Shown here piece by piece: positions 16,746 to 25,226 of a DNA stretch of 64,000 bases. Under the pieces are notes generated by a model. That model searched no databases and was not told the origin of the DNA. It saw nothing but the letters and a program-made list of their open reading frames with translations. The first letter of the stretch is position 1, and every line of letters starts with the position of its first letter. Origin of the DNA: Halorientalis pallida (lineage in GTDB: Archaea; Halobacteriota; Halobacteria; Halobacteriales; Haloarculaceae). The DNA is taken from contig NZ_RDFA01000006.1 in the NCBI RefSeq assembly GCF_004118325.1, positions 62,001 through 126,000 of the forward strand, in the 5' to 3' direction. The position numbers and the translations under genes are program-made.

Positions 16746-17369
16746 CTACGCCTCGCGCGTGTTGATCTCGGCGGCGACACGCTCGCCGGGCCGACGCAAC
16801 TCGCCGCTCTCGACCTCGTAGACGTAGCCCGTGACCGTCACGTCGTCGGGGACGAGGGGATGACTGCGGAGGAACTCCACCTGTTCGGTGCAGGCGGCGT
16901 CGATATCGTCGGTCATCTTGAGCCACTCGTCGATCCCGGCACCGCCGATGGTCAACTCCGGCAAGGCGGGGTCGAGGTCGACGCCGCCGAGGTCGCCGGC
17001 CTGAGCCTGGAGGCCGGAGACGACGGCCTCGTCGCTGGCGCTCATCATCCCGCAGTCGGTGTGGGTGACGACGACGATCTCGTCGGTGTCGAAGAAGTTG
17101 GTCGTCAGCGCCGCCGATCGGATCACGTCGTCGGTGACCTTCCCGCCGGCGTTGCGGAAGATGTGGGCGTCACCGAGGGTCAGGCCGAGCGCGTCCGCGA
17201 CGGGGATGCGCTCGTCCATGCAGGTGACCACCATGAGCCGCTGGTCGTTGGGAATGTCTTTGCGCCGTCGCCGCGCCCAGTCGTCGCGCCGCGCGACCCG
17301 CTCGTCGACCGCCTCGTGAACGCGTTCGTGGTCGTGGTCGGTCTCGGAGTCGTGGTCCGGGGTGGACAT
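16746..17369 (-). CDS. Beta-class carbonic anhydrase
   Basis: This 207-residue zinc enzyme interconverts CO2 and bicarbonate. The ligand motif VTCMDERI (Cys, with the Asp-Arg dyad) and HTDCGM (His and Cys ligands) are intact, with IFRNAGG between them as in beta carbonic anhydrases. The first 30 residues are His/Asp/Glu-rich and probably disordered. ATG 17369 sits about 28 bases from a TATA-like stretch (17397-17408 on the complement), favouring a leaderless start over an in-frame upstream ATG that overlaps that element. Confidence 0.9.
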   Translation of the reverse strand: MSTPDHDSETDHDHERVHEAVDERVARRDDWARRRRKDIPNDQRLMVVTCMDERIPVADALGLTLGDAHIFRNAGGKVTDDVIRSAALTTNFFDTDEIVVVTHTDCGMMSASDEAVVSGLQAQAGDLGGVDLDPALPELTIGGAGIDEWLKMTDDIDAACTEQVEFLRSHPLVPDDVTVTGYVYEVESGELRRPGERVAAEINTREA

Positions 17370-17396
17370 TGCGCGACCCCGTTCCACGTTCGGTGT

Positions 17397-17408
17397 GGTA
17401 AAACATAT
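17397..17408 (-). promoter_or_regulatory. TATA-like element for carbonic anhydrase
   Basis: On the reverse strand the sequence reads ATATGTTTTACC, 28-39 bases before ATG 17369. Confidence 0.45.
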
Positions 17409-17459
17409 CATGCCGGAGAACGCGGCCGGTAGCTGTGACGGGGGTGGATCCGCGGCCGC

Positions 17460-18059
17460 TCACGCCCCTTCGGACGGGTCGTCCGCCTGCACGCGCCGTC
17501 CGAGTCGGCCGGTCGCGCTGTCGGAGTCGCCGGTGGCCGGGACGAGGTCGCTCCCGTCGGCCGCCCCGAGACCGTGGGGTGGGACGTTGTTGTACACCGT
17601 CTCGTGGTCGTCCTCCCCGACGACGTACGTCTCGTGCCAGATGCCGACCGAACTGTCGTCTGCAGTGCCGTCCTGGTAGTAGTCGACCCAGGCCGGCCGG
17701 TGGCGCCTGTCCTCGTCGTGGGCGTACTCGCGCAGGGACTCGAAGGAGTCCCAGTACTGGACGAAGCCGATATTTCGGAGGCCGGGACCGACGACGGTTC
17801 GGCTCCCCAGCAGGCCGGAGTCGGGGTCGGACTGTAGTTCCCGGACCATCCGTGGCGCCACCAGCGCCACCGGGAGCCAGCGGTGGACCTTCCAGAACTG
17901 GTTGACCCGCATGCCGATCTGGAAGACGACGAACTCGCCCTCGCGGTCGGCCTGGACTTTCTCCGTGACGACGCCGTCGGGGTCCCGGCCGCCGTCCGCG
18001 CGTCGCTCCGGACCGACGAGCGACGCCAGTCCGCGCCGAAGACGACCGAGAACACCCAT
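17460..18059 (-). CDS. DUF4188 family protein (dimeric alpha/beta-barrel type)
   Basis: This 199-residue protein shows the DUF4188 core: VFQIGMRVNQFWKVHRWLPV, then a strand ending VQYWDSFESLREYAHDE, then VGIWHETYVV. The family is related to heme-containing monooxygenase and aldoxime dehydratase-like dimeric alpha/beta barrels, but haloarchaeal members are uncharacterised. The His in GIWHETY could be a heme or substrate ligand by analogy. Its ATG overlaps the TGA of the upstream SHOCT gene (TGATG), so the two are co-translated. Confidence 0.75.
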   Translation of the reverse strand: MGVLGRLRRGLASLVGPERRADGGRDPDGVVTEKVQADREGEFVVFQIGMRVNQFWKVHRWLPVALVAPRMVRELQSDPDSGLLGSRTVVGPGLRNIGFVQYWDSFESLREYAHDEDRRHRPAWVDYYQDGTADDSSVGIWHETYVVGEDDHETVYNNVPPHGLGAADGSDLVPATGDSDSATGRLGRRVQADDPSEGA

Positions 18060-18418
18060 CAGTCGTCCTCCGTCTCCAGCAACCGTTCGAGGCGGCGCTC
18101 GAACTCCACGTCGTCGATCTCGCCCTCCGCGTAGCGCCGCCGGAGCGCCGCCAGCGCGTCGTCTTCCGCCTCGGTCGTACCGTCCACGGTGCCGGCGGTA
18201 CCCGTGGTGTCGGCCCGTGACCTGGCTCGGCTCACCGCCAGCGGGAGGACGCCGCCGTACCCCACCGGGAAGGCGATCCAGGCCCAGTCGATTCCCAGCG
18301 CCAGTCCGCCGAGTCCGACCGCAAGCACCGCGAGCGAGACGACGCCCGCCGTCCGCGCGACCGCCTCGTTCGCCGCTCCGTCGAGTCTGCCGCCGAACGC
18401 CGCTTGGTGAGTGGTCAT
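18059..18418 (-). CDS. SHOCT domain membrane protein
   Basis: This 119-residue protein has two hydrophobic segments (about residues 23-42 and 45-63) and a C-terminal SHOCT domain, DALAALRRRYAEGEIDDVEFERRLERLLE, cut here as LRRRYAEGEIDD then EFERRLERLL. SHOCT is a short helical oligomerisation module found at the ends of many membrane proteins. It is the first gene of a two-gene unit with DUF4188. Confidence 0.8.
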   Translation of the reverse strand: MTTHQAAFGGRLDGAANEAVARTAGVVSLAVLAVGLGGLALGIDWAWIAFPVGYGGVLPLAVSRARSRADTTGTAGTVDGTTEAEDDALAALRRRYAEGEIDDVEFERRLERLLETEDD

Positions 18419-18730
18419 ACGCGAACGTATGGTGTCATCCGCAATAAAACTACTGAGTAAGCACTCACTTCGTTAGCCGTCCGGATCGAGAACGGGCAGT
18501 TCAGTGCGGTTTACGTCGGTTTCGGGCGGTTCCGCCAGCATCCGCGCGCCGCAGGCGCGCGATTCCCTCGGCGCGAAGCGGGGGCTGAGCGCCGAGCGAG
18601 TTTTCATACCACATTTTTGCAAGTAGTGCGGGAGCACAGCTCCCGCATACCATGCGAACGGGCGGCTTCGCCGCCCGTGAGCAGAGAGTGGTTGCGCGCC
18701 ATCGGCGCGCACCCCGACGCAGTAAAAAAT
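18419..18730. repeat. Intergenic array of five perfect hairpins
   Basis: No convincing gene lies in these 312 bases. Five inverted repeats follow each other: 18543-18561 (8-bp stem, loop GCA), 18567-18596 (8 bp, 14-base loop), 18627-18647 (9 bp, loop ACA), 18658-18678 (9 bp, loop TTC) and 18693-18711 (8 bp, loop ATC). Stems are perfect, and four of five have three-base loops. The stem sequences differ, so these are not copies of a single repeat. They lie just past the valS stop (18731) and before the SHOCT gene start, so they could end valS transcripts or be palindromic insertions. Confidence 0.85.
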
Positions 18731-21418
18731 TTAGTCGTTGTAGATCAGGATCGTCGACAGATCGCTCTCGACGACCTCGACTTCTTCACCGGATTCGGCA
18801 CGGTGTTCCTCGTGGATCTCGACGGCGTCGCCGGGGACGACGGCGACTTCTTCGCCCAGGTCGAGTTCGATCTCACCGTCGAGCTGTTTCTGTTGTTTCA
18901 CGTCCTCGGGGTCGGCGGCTTCCAGTGCGCCGACGATCCGGCCGGTCTGTTCGCCGAACTCCGGCCCGATGACGCTGTGGTCGGGGTCGATCTCGACGGG
19001 CACGAGTTCGACGGCGGGGACACCCTCCCGGACGTGGACCGGCGCGTTGACGGCCTCGCTCAGGTCGTAGGTGTCGACGGCGCGTTCGGGGGTCTCCTCG
19101 GGGTAGACCTCGATCTTGTCGAGTTCGGCGTTCAGCGCGATGCCGGCGTCGGACTTCCAGCCCCGGACCGTGGCGGCGACCTCGGCGATGAGTTCGCCGG
19201 CGATCTCGGCGTCCTCGTCGTGCATGTCGATGTCGGGCCAGTCGGCGGCGTGGACGCTCCCCTCCGTGTGGGGCAGGCCGTCGTAGGCCTCCTCGGTCAG
19301 GAACGGGGCGAACGGCGAGAGCATGCGCAGGGAGGCCGAGAGCGCGGTCGCCAGCGCCTGCCTGGCGGCGTTGGCCTCGCCGGGACGGCCCTCGTAGAGG
19401 CGGCCCTTGATGAGTTCGAGGTAGTCGTCGGCCAGGTCGTGCCAGACGAACTCCCGGAGTTCCCGCAGGGCGGCGTCGAAGCGGTAGTCGTCCATGTGGT
19501 CGGCCACGCTGTCGGCGACCTGCGAGGTCCGCGAGAGGATCCACTTGTCGGCGTCCCGGTAGGCCGGGTCGGGGCGGTCGAGGTGCGCCGTGTCGAGGTG
19601 GCCCGACGCGAACTTGGTGATGTTCCAGATCTTGGTGCCGAACTTGGAGGCGGACTTGACCTCCTTCCACTGGAACTGGATGTCGCTGCCGGGCTGGCCG
19701 CCCAGCGCCATCGCCTGGCGGAAGGCGTCGGCGGAGTACTCCTCGACGGCTTCCTCGGGTTGGACGAAATTGCCGCGGGACTTGGACATCTTGTTGCCGT
19801 CCTCGCCGAAGACCATCCCGTTGATCAGCGCCTCCTCCCACGGGATGTCGTCGGCGATCTCGCCGGTCCGGAGGAGGGTGTAGAACGCCCACGTCCGGAT
19901 GATGTCGTGGCCCTGTTCGCGCAGGGTCGTGGGCTCGAACTCCTCGTCGGGCCAGCCCCGCACGTACAGCGGCGTGATCGAGGAGTCCATCCACGTGTCC
20001 ATCACGTCGGTCTCACCGGTCCACTCGTCGCCGCCACACTCTGGGCACGCCTCGATACCGGGCCCCTCGTCGGTGGGTTCGACGGGCAGTTCCCCGGGCC
20101 CGGCGATGTGGATGTGGTCACAGTCCTCGGTCTGACAGAACCAGGCGGGGATCGGTGTGGCGAACACGCGCTGGCGGGAGATGACCCAGTCCCACTCCAT
20201 GCCGGTCGTCCAGTCCTCCAACCGGTCGTACATGTGCTCGGGGATCCACTCGACCTGCTGGGCGCGTTCGAGGATGGCGTCCTGATCGACCTCGACGAAC
20301 CACTGTTCCTTCGAGAGGATCTCGATGGGCGTGTCACACCGCCAGCACTGCCCGACGGCCTGTTCGGTGGGTTCGGTGTCTTCGAGGTAGCCCTCGTCGT
20401 CGAGGTCGTCGGCGATCTCCTCCTTCGCCTCGTCGATAGTGAGACCCGCGTACTCGCCGGCGTCGTCGTTCAGGTGGCCGTCCTCGGTGAACACCATCCG
20501 CAGGTCGAGGTCGTGTTCGGCCCACCACTCGACGTCCTGTTTGTCCCCGAAGGTACAGATCATCACCGCGCCGGTCCCGAACTCGGGGTCGGACTCCTCG
20601 TCGGCGATGAGTTCGACCTCGTGACCGAACAGGGGAACCTCGAAGCGGTCGCCGATGCGGTCCGCGTAGCGCTCGTCGTCGGGATGGACCGCCATCGAGA
20701 CACAGGCGGCCAGCAGTTCGGGTCGGGTCGTGGCGATCTCGATGTCCTCGGTGTTCCGCGGCTCCGCCGCGGAGTCAGAGGAGCTTCGCTCCTCGCTGTC
20801 CTCGTCGGCCCCCTCGAAGGTGACGTAGTAGAGGGTACCGTCGACGCCCTCCTCGGTCTCGACTTCGGCGTCGGCGATGGCAGTCTCACACCGGGGGCAC
20901 CAGTTGACGGGGTGTTCGTCCCGGTAGACGAGGTCGTCGTCGGCCATCTCGACGAAGGATCGCTGGGTAGTGCCCCAGTACTCGGGGTCCATGGTCCGGA
21001 ACTCGTGGTTCCAGTCCTGGGAGAATCCCAGGGTCCCCATCGTCTCTTTCATCGCGTCGATCTGGTCCTCGGTGTGCTCGATGCACATCTGCCGGAACTC
21101 GTCGCGGGGCACGTCCGTCCGGTGAATGTCGTTGTTCTCCTCGACTTTCACCTCGGTCGGGAGGCCGTGGCAGTCCCACCCCTGCGGGAAGAGCACGTCG
21201 TCGCCAACGAGTCGGTGGTAGCGGGCGGCGAAGTCCATGTAACACCAGCCCAGCGCGTTTCCGATGTGGAGGTTGCCAGTCGGGTACGGCGGCGGTGTGT
21301 CGACGACGTAGTCCGTATCGCCGTCGTCCTGGTACTCGTAGACGTCCATGTCCTGCCACTCGTCGCGCCACTTCGGCTCCACCTGGTCCGGGTCGTAGTT
21401 GTCGGGTAGCTCACTCAT
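18731..21418 (-). CDS. valS: Valine-tRNA ligase
   Basis: This 895-residue class I synthetase charges tRNA-Val. It has the HIGH signature as [12 protein letters not shown], the CP1 editing domain with TTRPEL, a zinc-type CWRCDTP and CPECGGDE pair, [11 protein letters not shown] and KMSKS within NKMSKSRGN. Residues about 209-222, just before TTRPEL, are encoded by two perfect hairpins (20755-20773 and 20778-20794) and look like an in-frame insertion of Glu, Arg, Ser, Asp and Ala in a variable loop. The stop is followed by the hairpin array at 18543-18711. It has no operon partner. Confidence 0.97.
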   Translation of the reverse strand: MSELPDNYDPDQVEPKWRDEWQDMDVYEYQDDGDTDYVVDTPPPYPTGNLHIGNALGWCYMDFAARYHRLVGDDVLFPQGWDCHGLPTEVKVEENNDIHRTDVPRDEFRQMCIEHTEDQIDAMKETMGTLGFSQDWNHEFRTMDPEYWGTTQRSFVEMADDDLVYRDEHPVNWCPRCETAIADAEVETEEGVDGTLYYVTFEGADEDSEERSSSDSAAEPRNTEDIEIATTRPELLAACVSMAVHPDDERYADRIGDRFEVPLFGHEVELIADEESDPEFGTGAVMICTFGDKQDVEWWAEHDLDLRMVFTEDGHLNDDAGEYAGLTIDEAKEEIADDLDDEGYLEDTEPTEQAVGQCWRCDTPIEILSKEQWFVEVDQDAILERAQQVEWIPEHMYDRLEDWTTGMEWDWVISRQRVFATPIPAWFCQTEDCDHIHIAGPGELPVEPTDEGPGIEACPECGGDEWTGETDVMDTWMDSSITPLYVRGWPDEEFEPTTLREQGHDIIRTWAFYTLLRTGEIADDIPWEEALINGMVFGEDGNKMSKSRGNFVQPEEAVEEYSADAFRQAMALGGQPGSDIQFQWKEVKSASKFGTKIWNITKFASGHLDTAHLDRPDPAYRDADKWILSRTSQVADSVADHMDDYRFDAALRELREFVWHDLADDYLELIKGRLYEGRPGEANAARQALATALSASLRMLSPFAPFLTEEAYDGLPHTEGSVHAADWPDIDMHDEDAEIAGELIAEVAATVRGWKSDAGIALNAELDKIEVYPEETPERAVDTYDLSEAVNAPVHVREGVPAVELVPVEIDPDHSVIGPEFGEQTGRIVGALEAADPEDVKQQKQLDGEIELDLGEEVAVVPGDAVEIHEEHRAESGEEVEVVESDLSTILIYND
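20755..20794. repeat. Two palindromes inserted in frame inside valS
   Basis: TCCGCGGC-TCC-GCCGCGGA (20755-20773, 8-bp stem) and GAGGAGC-TTC-GCTCCTC (20778-20794, 7-bp stem) lie four bases apart. Both have three-base loops like the intergenic hairpins 2 kb away. They encode a Ser/Ala/Glu/Arg patch before the editing motif TTRPE and keep the reading frame. Confidence 0.8.
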
Positions 21419-21674
21419 AGTTCAGATTGCCCTAGTGTCGGTCTCACGTCGCCGCTGTGGTCCGCGACGGGTCCCTCGCCTGGCCCCGCCTCCGGTCGAA
21501 AATACGTGCGACTGGTCGTCGCGCTAACGTACTACCGACGACATCAGGCCCATACCTCCCGGTTGTTCCGGTCGACTGTATAACTTTTCGCTTCCGCCCC
21601 GCCCGGAGCTGACACTTCCGGTCCCGTTGCGTCCGAACCACAACCCCTACCTGCCGGGCTGTCGACGCGCAGGT

Positions 21675-22586
21675 ATGGAACTCGGCGTTATCGGACTCGG
21701 GCGGATGGGCCGGATCGTCGTCGACCGCGTCCTCGACGCGAGCCACGACGTGACCGCCTTCGACGTGGACGAAGAAGCCGTCGCGGACGCGGCCGACGCC
21801 GGCGCGACCCCGGCGGAGTCGATCCCCGACCTTGCGGAGCAGTTGGGCAGCGAAAAGCGAATCTGGTTGATGGTCCCCGCGGGCGACCCCGTCGACGCCG
21901 CGCTGGAGGAACTCGCGCCCCACCTCGACGGCGACGACGTGGTCGTCGACGGCGGCAACTCCAACTTCGAAGACTCCGTGCGTCGCGCGGAGGCGACCGA
22001 CGCGGCCTACCTCGACTGTGGCACGTCGGGCGGCCCCGCAGGCGCGGAACTGGGTTTTTCCCTGATGGTCGGCGGCCCGGAGTGGGCCTACGCGGAACTC
22101 GTGCCCGTCTTCGACGCCGTCGCGACGGGGCCGGACGGTCACGACCGGATGGGTGCGGCGGGCTCGGGCCACTACGTGAAGATGATCCACAACGGCGTGG
22201 AGTACGCGCTGATGCAGGCCTACGGCGAGGGGTTCGAACTGTTGGCGAACGGCCGGTACGACCTCGATCTGGAAGCTGTCGCGCGCACGTGGAACAACGG
22301 TGCGGTGATCCGCTCGTGGTTGCTGGAACTCTGTGAGGAGGCCTTCCGCGAGGAGGGCAGCGACCTCGGGACGGTCGCGGACCACGTCGCGGGCGGTTCG
22401 ACGGGGACCTGGACGGTTCAGGAGGCGCTCGAACAGGAGGTGTCGGTGCCGCTGATCTACCAGGCGCTGGCCGAGCGGTTCGACTCGCGTGCGACCGACG
22501 AGGAACCGGGGCGGTTCTCGCGGCGGCTGGCGAACCGACTGCGGTATGGCTTCGGGCGACACGAGGTCGCACGCCGCGAGGAGTAG
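21675..22586 (+). CDS. gnd: 6-phosphogluconate dehydrogenase, decarboxylating, short-chain type
   Basis: The enzyme oxidises 6-phosphogluconate to ribulose 5-phosphate and CO2, giving NAD(P)H and pentose for nucleotides. The 303-residue protein has the Rossmann GLGRMG, the substrate loop CGTSGGPAGAE and HYVKMIHNGVEYALMQA with the catalytic Lys and Asn. At about 300 residues it belongs to the short form, lacking the C-terminal extension of the 470-residue E. coli enzyme. ATG 21675 places GVIGLG right at the N-terminus, as expected. Confidence 0.93.
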   Translation: MELGVIGLGRMGRIVVDRVLDASHDVTAFDVDEEAVADAADAGATPAESIPDLAEQLGSEKRIWLMVPAGDPVDAALEELAPHLDGDDVVVDGGNSNFEDSVRRAEATDAAYLDCGTSGGPAGAELGFSLMVGGPEWAYAELVPVFDAVATGPDGHDRMGAAGSGHYVKMIHNGVEYALMQAYGEGFELLANGRYDLDLEAVARTWNNGAVIRSWLLELCEEAFREEGSDLGTVADHVAGGSTGTWTVQEALEQEVSVPLIYQALAERFDSRATDEEPGRFSRRLANRLRYGFGRHEVARREE

Positions 22587-22632
22587 GCCGAACGGGTCCG
22601 TTCACCGCTCGTGGTGGCTCGGAGTTCGTCAC

Positions 22633-22640
22633 TTAGATAA
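22633..22640 (+). promoter_or_regulatory. TATA box of the ferredoxin gene
   Basis: TTAGATAA lies 24-31 bases before ATG 22664, giving a leaderless transcript. Confidence 0.55.
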
Positions 22641-22663
22641 ACCCGTATTCCGTAGCCCGCGAT

Positions 22664-23245
22664 ATGGTAAGCGCAGGCATCCTGCTCGGGGCGTTTCTGA
22701 CGCTCGTCGCGGTCGCCCTTCACTACTCGAAGGGGACCGGCTGGGAGGCCAACGAGGACATCTCCCAGGAGGTTCTGGAAAAGCGGGCCGAGTCGGTCCC
22801 GGAGACGGAGTTCCCGGAGCCGATGAACCGCTCCATCGGCGGCGGTGGCGTCGCGGCTGGCGCGGTCGCCGGCGGATCGGAGGGTGAACTCGCAGAGGGC
22901 GGCGAGGAAGCGGAAGACGAGGGCTTCGATCCCGAGGCCATCGCCGACGACGAGGTCGAGACCTACGAGATCGAGTTCGCCAAGGAGGGCGAGACCATCG
23001 AGGTCGCGAACAACGAGAACATCCTCGACGTGGGCGAAGACAAGGGTTGGGACCTGCCCTACGCCTGTCGCGAGGGCTCGTGTCTCTCCTGTGCCGGTCA
23101 CATCGAGGACGGGCCGGCCGACGAGTACATCAAACACAGCAACAACGACACCCTCAACGAGGAAGAGATGGACAACGGGTACTGTCTGACCTGTACGGCC
23201 TATCCGACGGATTCGTTCACGCTCGAAACCGGCGAGCAGCCCTGA
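22664..23245 (+). CDS. fdx: Membrane-anchored 2Fe-2S ferredoxin
   Basis: This 193-residue protein has one N-terminal transmembrane helix (residues 4-20), a Gly/Ala/Glu-rich linker to about residue 97, and a plant-type ferredoxin domain. Cluster ligands are C135, C140 and C143 (YACREGSCLSCAG) and C177 in GYCLTCTAYP. The usual soluble haloarchaeal ferredoxin lacks the membrane helix, so this one should pass electrons next to the inner face of the membrane. The partner is not encoded nearby; candidates in the window are the aldehyde ferredoxin oxidoreductase at the far end and respiratory enzymes elsewhere. Confidence 0.9.
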   Translation: MVSAGILLGAFLTLVAVALHYSKGTGWEANEDISQEVLEKRAESVPETEFPEPMNRSIGGGGVAAGAVAGGSEGELAEGGEEAEDEGFDPEAIADDEVETYEIEFAKEGETIEVANNENILDVGEDKGWDLPYACREGSCLSCAGHIEDGPADEYIKHSNNDTLNEEEMDNGYCLTCTAYPTDSFTLETGEQP

Positions 23246-23296
23246 TCCTCTGCGGTTCATAACCGTTATACCGACGCCTCCTGTAGCAGTGTTCGA

Positions 23297-23369
23297 GGGC
23301 GGCTAGTTCAGCGGACAGAACGCCTGGTTCCGGACCAGATGGTCGGGGGTTCAAATCCCTCGCCGCCCG
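23297..23369 (+). tRNA. tRNA-Arg (anticodon CCG)
   Basis: The 73-base cloverleaf has acceptor GGGCGGC pairing with GCCGCCC and discriminator G, D stem GTTC/GAAC, anticodon loop TTCCGGA with CCG at positions 34-36, and T arm GGGGG-TTCAAAT-CCCTC. The outermost anticodon-stem pair is a C/A mismatch; all other stems pair. No intron and no encoded CCA. It reads CGG codons. Its 3' end is repeated twice downstream. Confidence 0.93.
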
Positions 23370-23738
23370 TTGCTGTCGCGAACAACTCGTGAGCGACAGC
23401 AATCGGCACGTGGGATTTGAATGAGGCCGAGGTTCTGCGCGGAGCGCAGGTTCTCGGACGTGGTTCAAATCCCTCGCCGCCCGTCCAGCTTTTTTTTTCG
23501 GGTGACTCGCTACGCTCGCCACCACTCTCACCAGAACACGGAGTGTTCTGGTTGGCTCACGAGAGCTGTGCTCTCGTGAACGTCGAAAAACGTGGGCGAA
23601 AAACGGGACCTCACGTTCGTTCGGTCCTGGGAACCGCGCTCGCTTCGCTCGCGCGGATGCTCGTTCGTGTGTTGAACCAGGGAGGTCGCGCGCAACGAAG
23701 TGAGGACGTCCGACCGAGGTTCGAATCCCTCGCCGCCC
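23348..23738 (+). repeat. tRNA-Arg 3'-end duplications (att-like), with hairpins between
   Basis: The last 22 bases of the tRNA gene, with core TTCAAATCCCTCGCCGCCC, occur at 23348-23370 (in the gene), again exactly at 23462-23484, and with one A-to-G change plus a changed last base at 23718-23738. A 10-base inverted piece (GGGATTTGAA) is at 23412-23421. Between the copies lie perfect hairpins at 23435-23449 (loop GGA), 23531-23551 (9 bp, loop GGA) and 23557-23579 (10 bp, loop TGT), and a T9 run at 23490-23498, but no gene. Direct repeats of a tRNA 3' end are what tyrosine integrases leave as attL/attR, so this looks like two collapsed integration events. Confidence 0.75.
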
Positions 23739-23740
23739 CG

Positions 23741-25012
23741 CTAGGAATCCACGTCTTCGCTGGCCACGTTCGCGCTCGCGGTGAAGCCGACGGCACGCAG
23801 TCGCTCGGCCAGCGGTGTTCCGATGGCCGACGCGGGAGTGAGGACGCCACCGGACAGCGGTGAGTCGGTGTCGTCTTCGAGCAGACACATGGCGGATTCG
23901 CCGAGCATGCGCGCGGTCCCGCCGTAGCCCGGGTCGCGGTCGGCACCGACCACGGCGTCGACGGTGAAGGGGCCGTCCTCGTTCGTTCCCTGGCCGCGCA
24001 CGCGAACCCGGAAGTGGCCCTGTTGCATCTGTTCTTCGCTCGGCCCCTCGCCAGGGTCGGGGAACACGAAGCGCTTGAGCGCCGAGCGGGTCGGGCCGAA
24101 CGAGAGCGCGACGGTGAACGACCCGAGACCGCCGGAAATCAGGCCTGCGGTCGCCGCACCGCCGAGCCCGGGGCCGGTCGGGACGACCTCGGTACAGCGG
24201 AAGCCCCGTCCCCAGGGATACTCGAGGAGCGCGTTACTGCGCCGGACCACGCGCTCGTTGATCGGTGCCATTGGGGATGGGGCGGTCCAGGACGACCGGA
24301 GCGGGTCCTTGCGGGGGAGGCGCTGCTCGCCGGGATCGACGCCCTCGCGCTCGCCGGGTGGGGCCAGCGAGTACGGGTTCCCGAGCACCTTCCTGACTTC
24401 GGGGTCCTTCGACGCAGCCTCGAACAGTTCGGCCGCGCTGGCCAGCGTCCCACCACTCACACCGCCGCTGCCGGACTCCAGGTAGATCCGGACCCGGCTA
24501 CAGGGGGCTCCGAATTCCTCCATCGCGAACGACTGGGCGAGCAGGGTGCCCAGGTCGGCGGGGACGGAGTCGAAGCCACAGCTGTGGACGATCCGCGTGT
24601 CGGCGTCGACCGCCGCGTCGTGATACTCGTCGACGATCTCCCGGGTCCAGTTCACTTCCCCGGTCAGGTCGCAGTAGTCGGTCCCGGCTTCGACACACGC
24701 CTCGACCAGCGGAGTGCCGTACTTCGTGTACGGGCCGACGGTCGTACAGACGACACGCGTGTCGCCAGCTATCTCGCGGAGCGTCTCCGGATCCGTCGCG
24801 TCGCCGATCACGATGGGGATCGACGCCCACTCGTCGTTCCCGTCGAGGAGTTCCGACTCGACGGCCTGCAGCCGATTCTCGTCTCGACCCCCCAGCGCCA
24901 GCGAGAGGGTGTCCGGTGTGTACTGTTCGGTGAGGTACTCGGCGACGAGGCGACCAGCCACGCCGGTCGCACCCCACACCACGACGTCGTGTTGTCGGTC
25001 AGCGTTCGACAC
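23741..25012 (-). CDS. Saccharopine dehydrogenase-like / trans-acting enoyl reductase family
   Basis: This 423-residue protein starts VVVWGATGVAGRLVAEYL, an NAD(P)-binding Rossmann fold with GATGVAG, followed by CTTVGPYTKYGTPLVEAC and YCDLTGEVNW, and CGFDSVPADLG, which mark the group containing mycobacterial trans-acting enoyl reductase and lipid-related saccharopine dehydrogenase-like proteins. It probably reduces a lipid or polyketide-like double bond; the substrate is unknown. The stop codon (cta at 23741-23743) sits three bases from the last tRNA 3'-end repeat, so that repeat arose right at the gene's end without breaking it. Confidence 0.8.
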   Translation of the reverse strand: MSNADRQHDVVVWGATGVAGRLVAEYLTEQYTPDTLSLALGGRDENRLQAVESELLDGNDEWASIPIVIGDATDPETLREIAGDTRVVCTTVGPYTKYGTPLVEACVEAGTDYCDLTGEVNWTREIVDEYHDAAVDADTRIVHSCGFDSVPADLGTLLAQSFAMEEFGAPCSRVRIYLESGSGGVSGGTLASAAELFEAASKDPEVRKVLGNPYSLAPPGEREGVDPGEQRLPRKDPLRSSWTAPSPMAPINERVVRRSNALLEYPWGRGFRCTEVVPTGPGLGGAATAGLISGGLGSFTVALSFGPTRSALKRFVFPDPGEGPSEEQMQQGHFRVRVRGQGTNEDGPFTVDAVVGADRDPGYGGTARMLGESAMCLLEDDTDSPLSGGVLTPASAIGTPLAERLRAVGFTASANVASEDVDS

Positions 25013-25226
25013 GGGTATCTACCGCAGATAGTGGGGCCACGGGCTCAAGTGTTTGCCATTGTACGTGAGCCGCTGGCACGTGTGTTCCTTCCTCGCATCC
25101 AAACATTCATAATTGCGTAAAACACTCGTAACAAGCAGACTGGGGGAACGACGATGCAAGAATACGTCTACAGTGAGAGTCGGACAGACGGGGGCGACAC
25201 GTGCGGTGAGCGACGAGGTGACGCGG

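Noticed and set aside
18543-18711. Possible CRISPR array
   Set aside because: The units differ in sequence and spacing, with no repeated direct unit and no cas genes nearby.
18473-18712. A 79-codon reverse-strand frame across the hairpin array
   Set aside because: Its sequence is dictated by the palindromes, and it has no acidic composition or start context typical of genes here.
18617-21409. A 930-codon open frame on the forward strand
   Set aside because: It is the shadow of valS on the other strand; valS has all class I synthetase motifs.
21419-21674. T-box-like or other riboswitch leader for valS
   Set aside because: T-boxes are not known in archaea and no specifier or antiterminator structure was apparent.
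23462-23738. Second and third tRNA genes
   Set aside because: Only the 3' end of the tRNA is present in each; acceptor 5' half, D arm and anticodon arm are missing.
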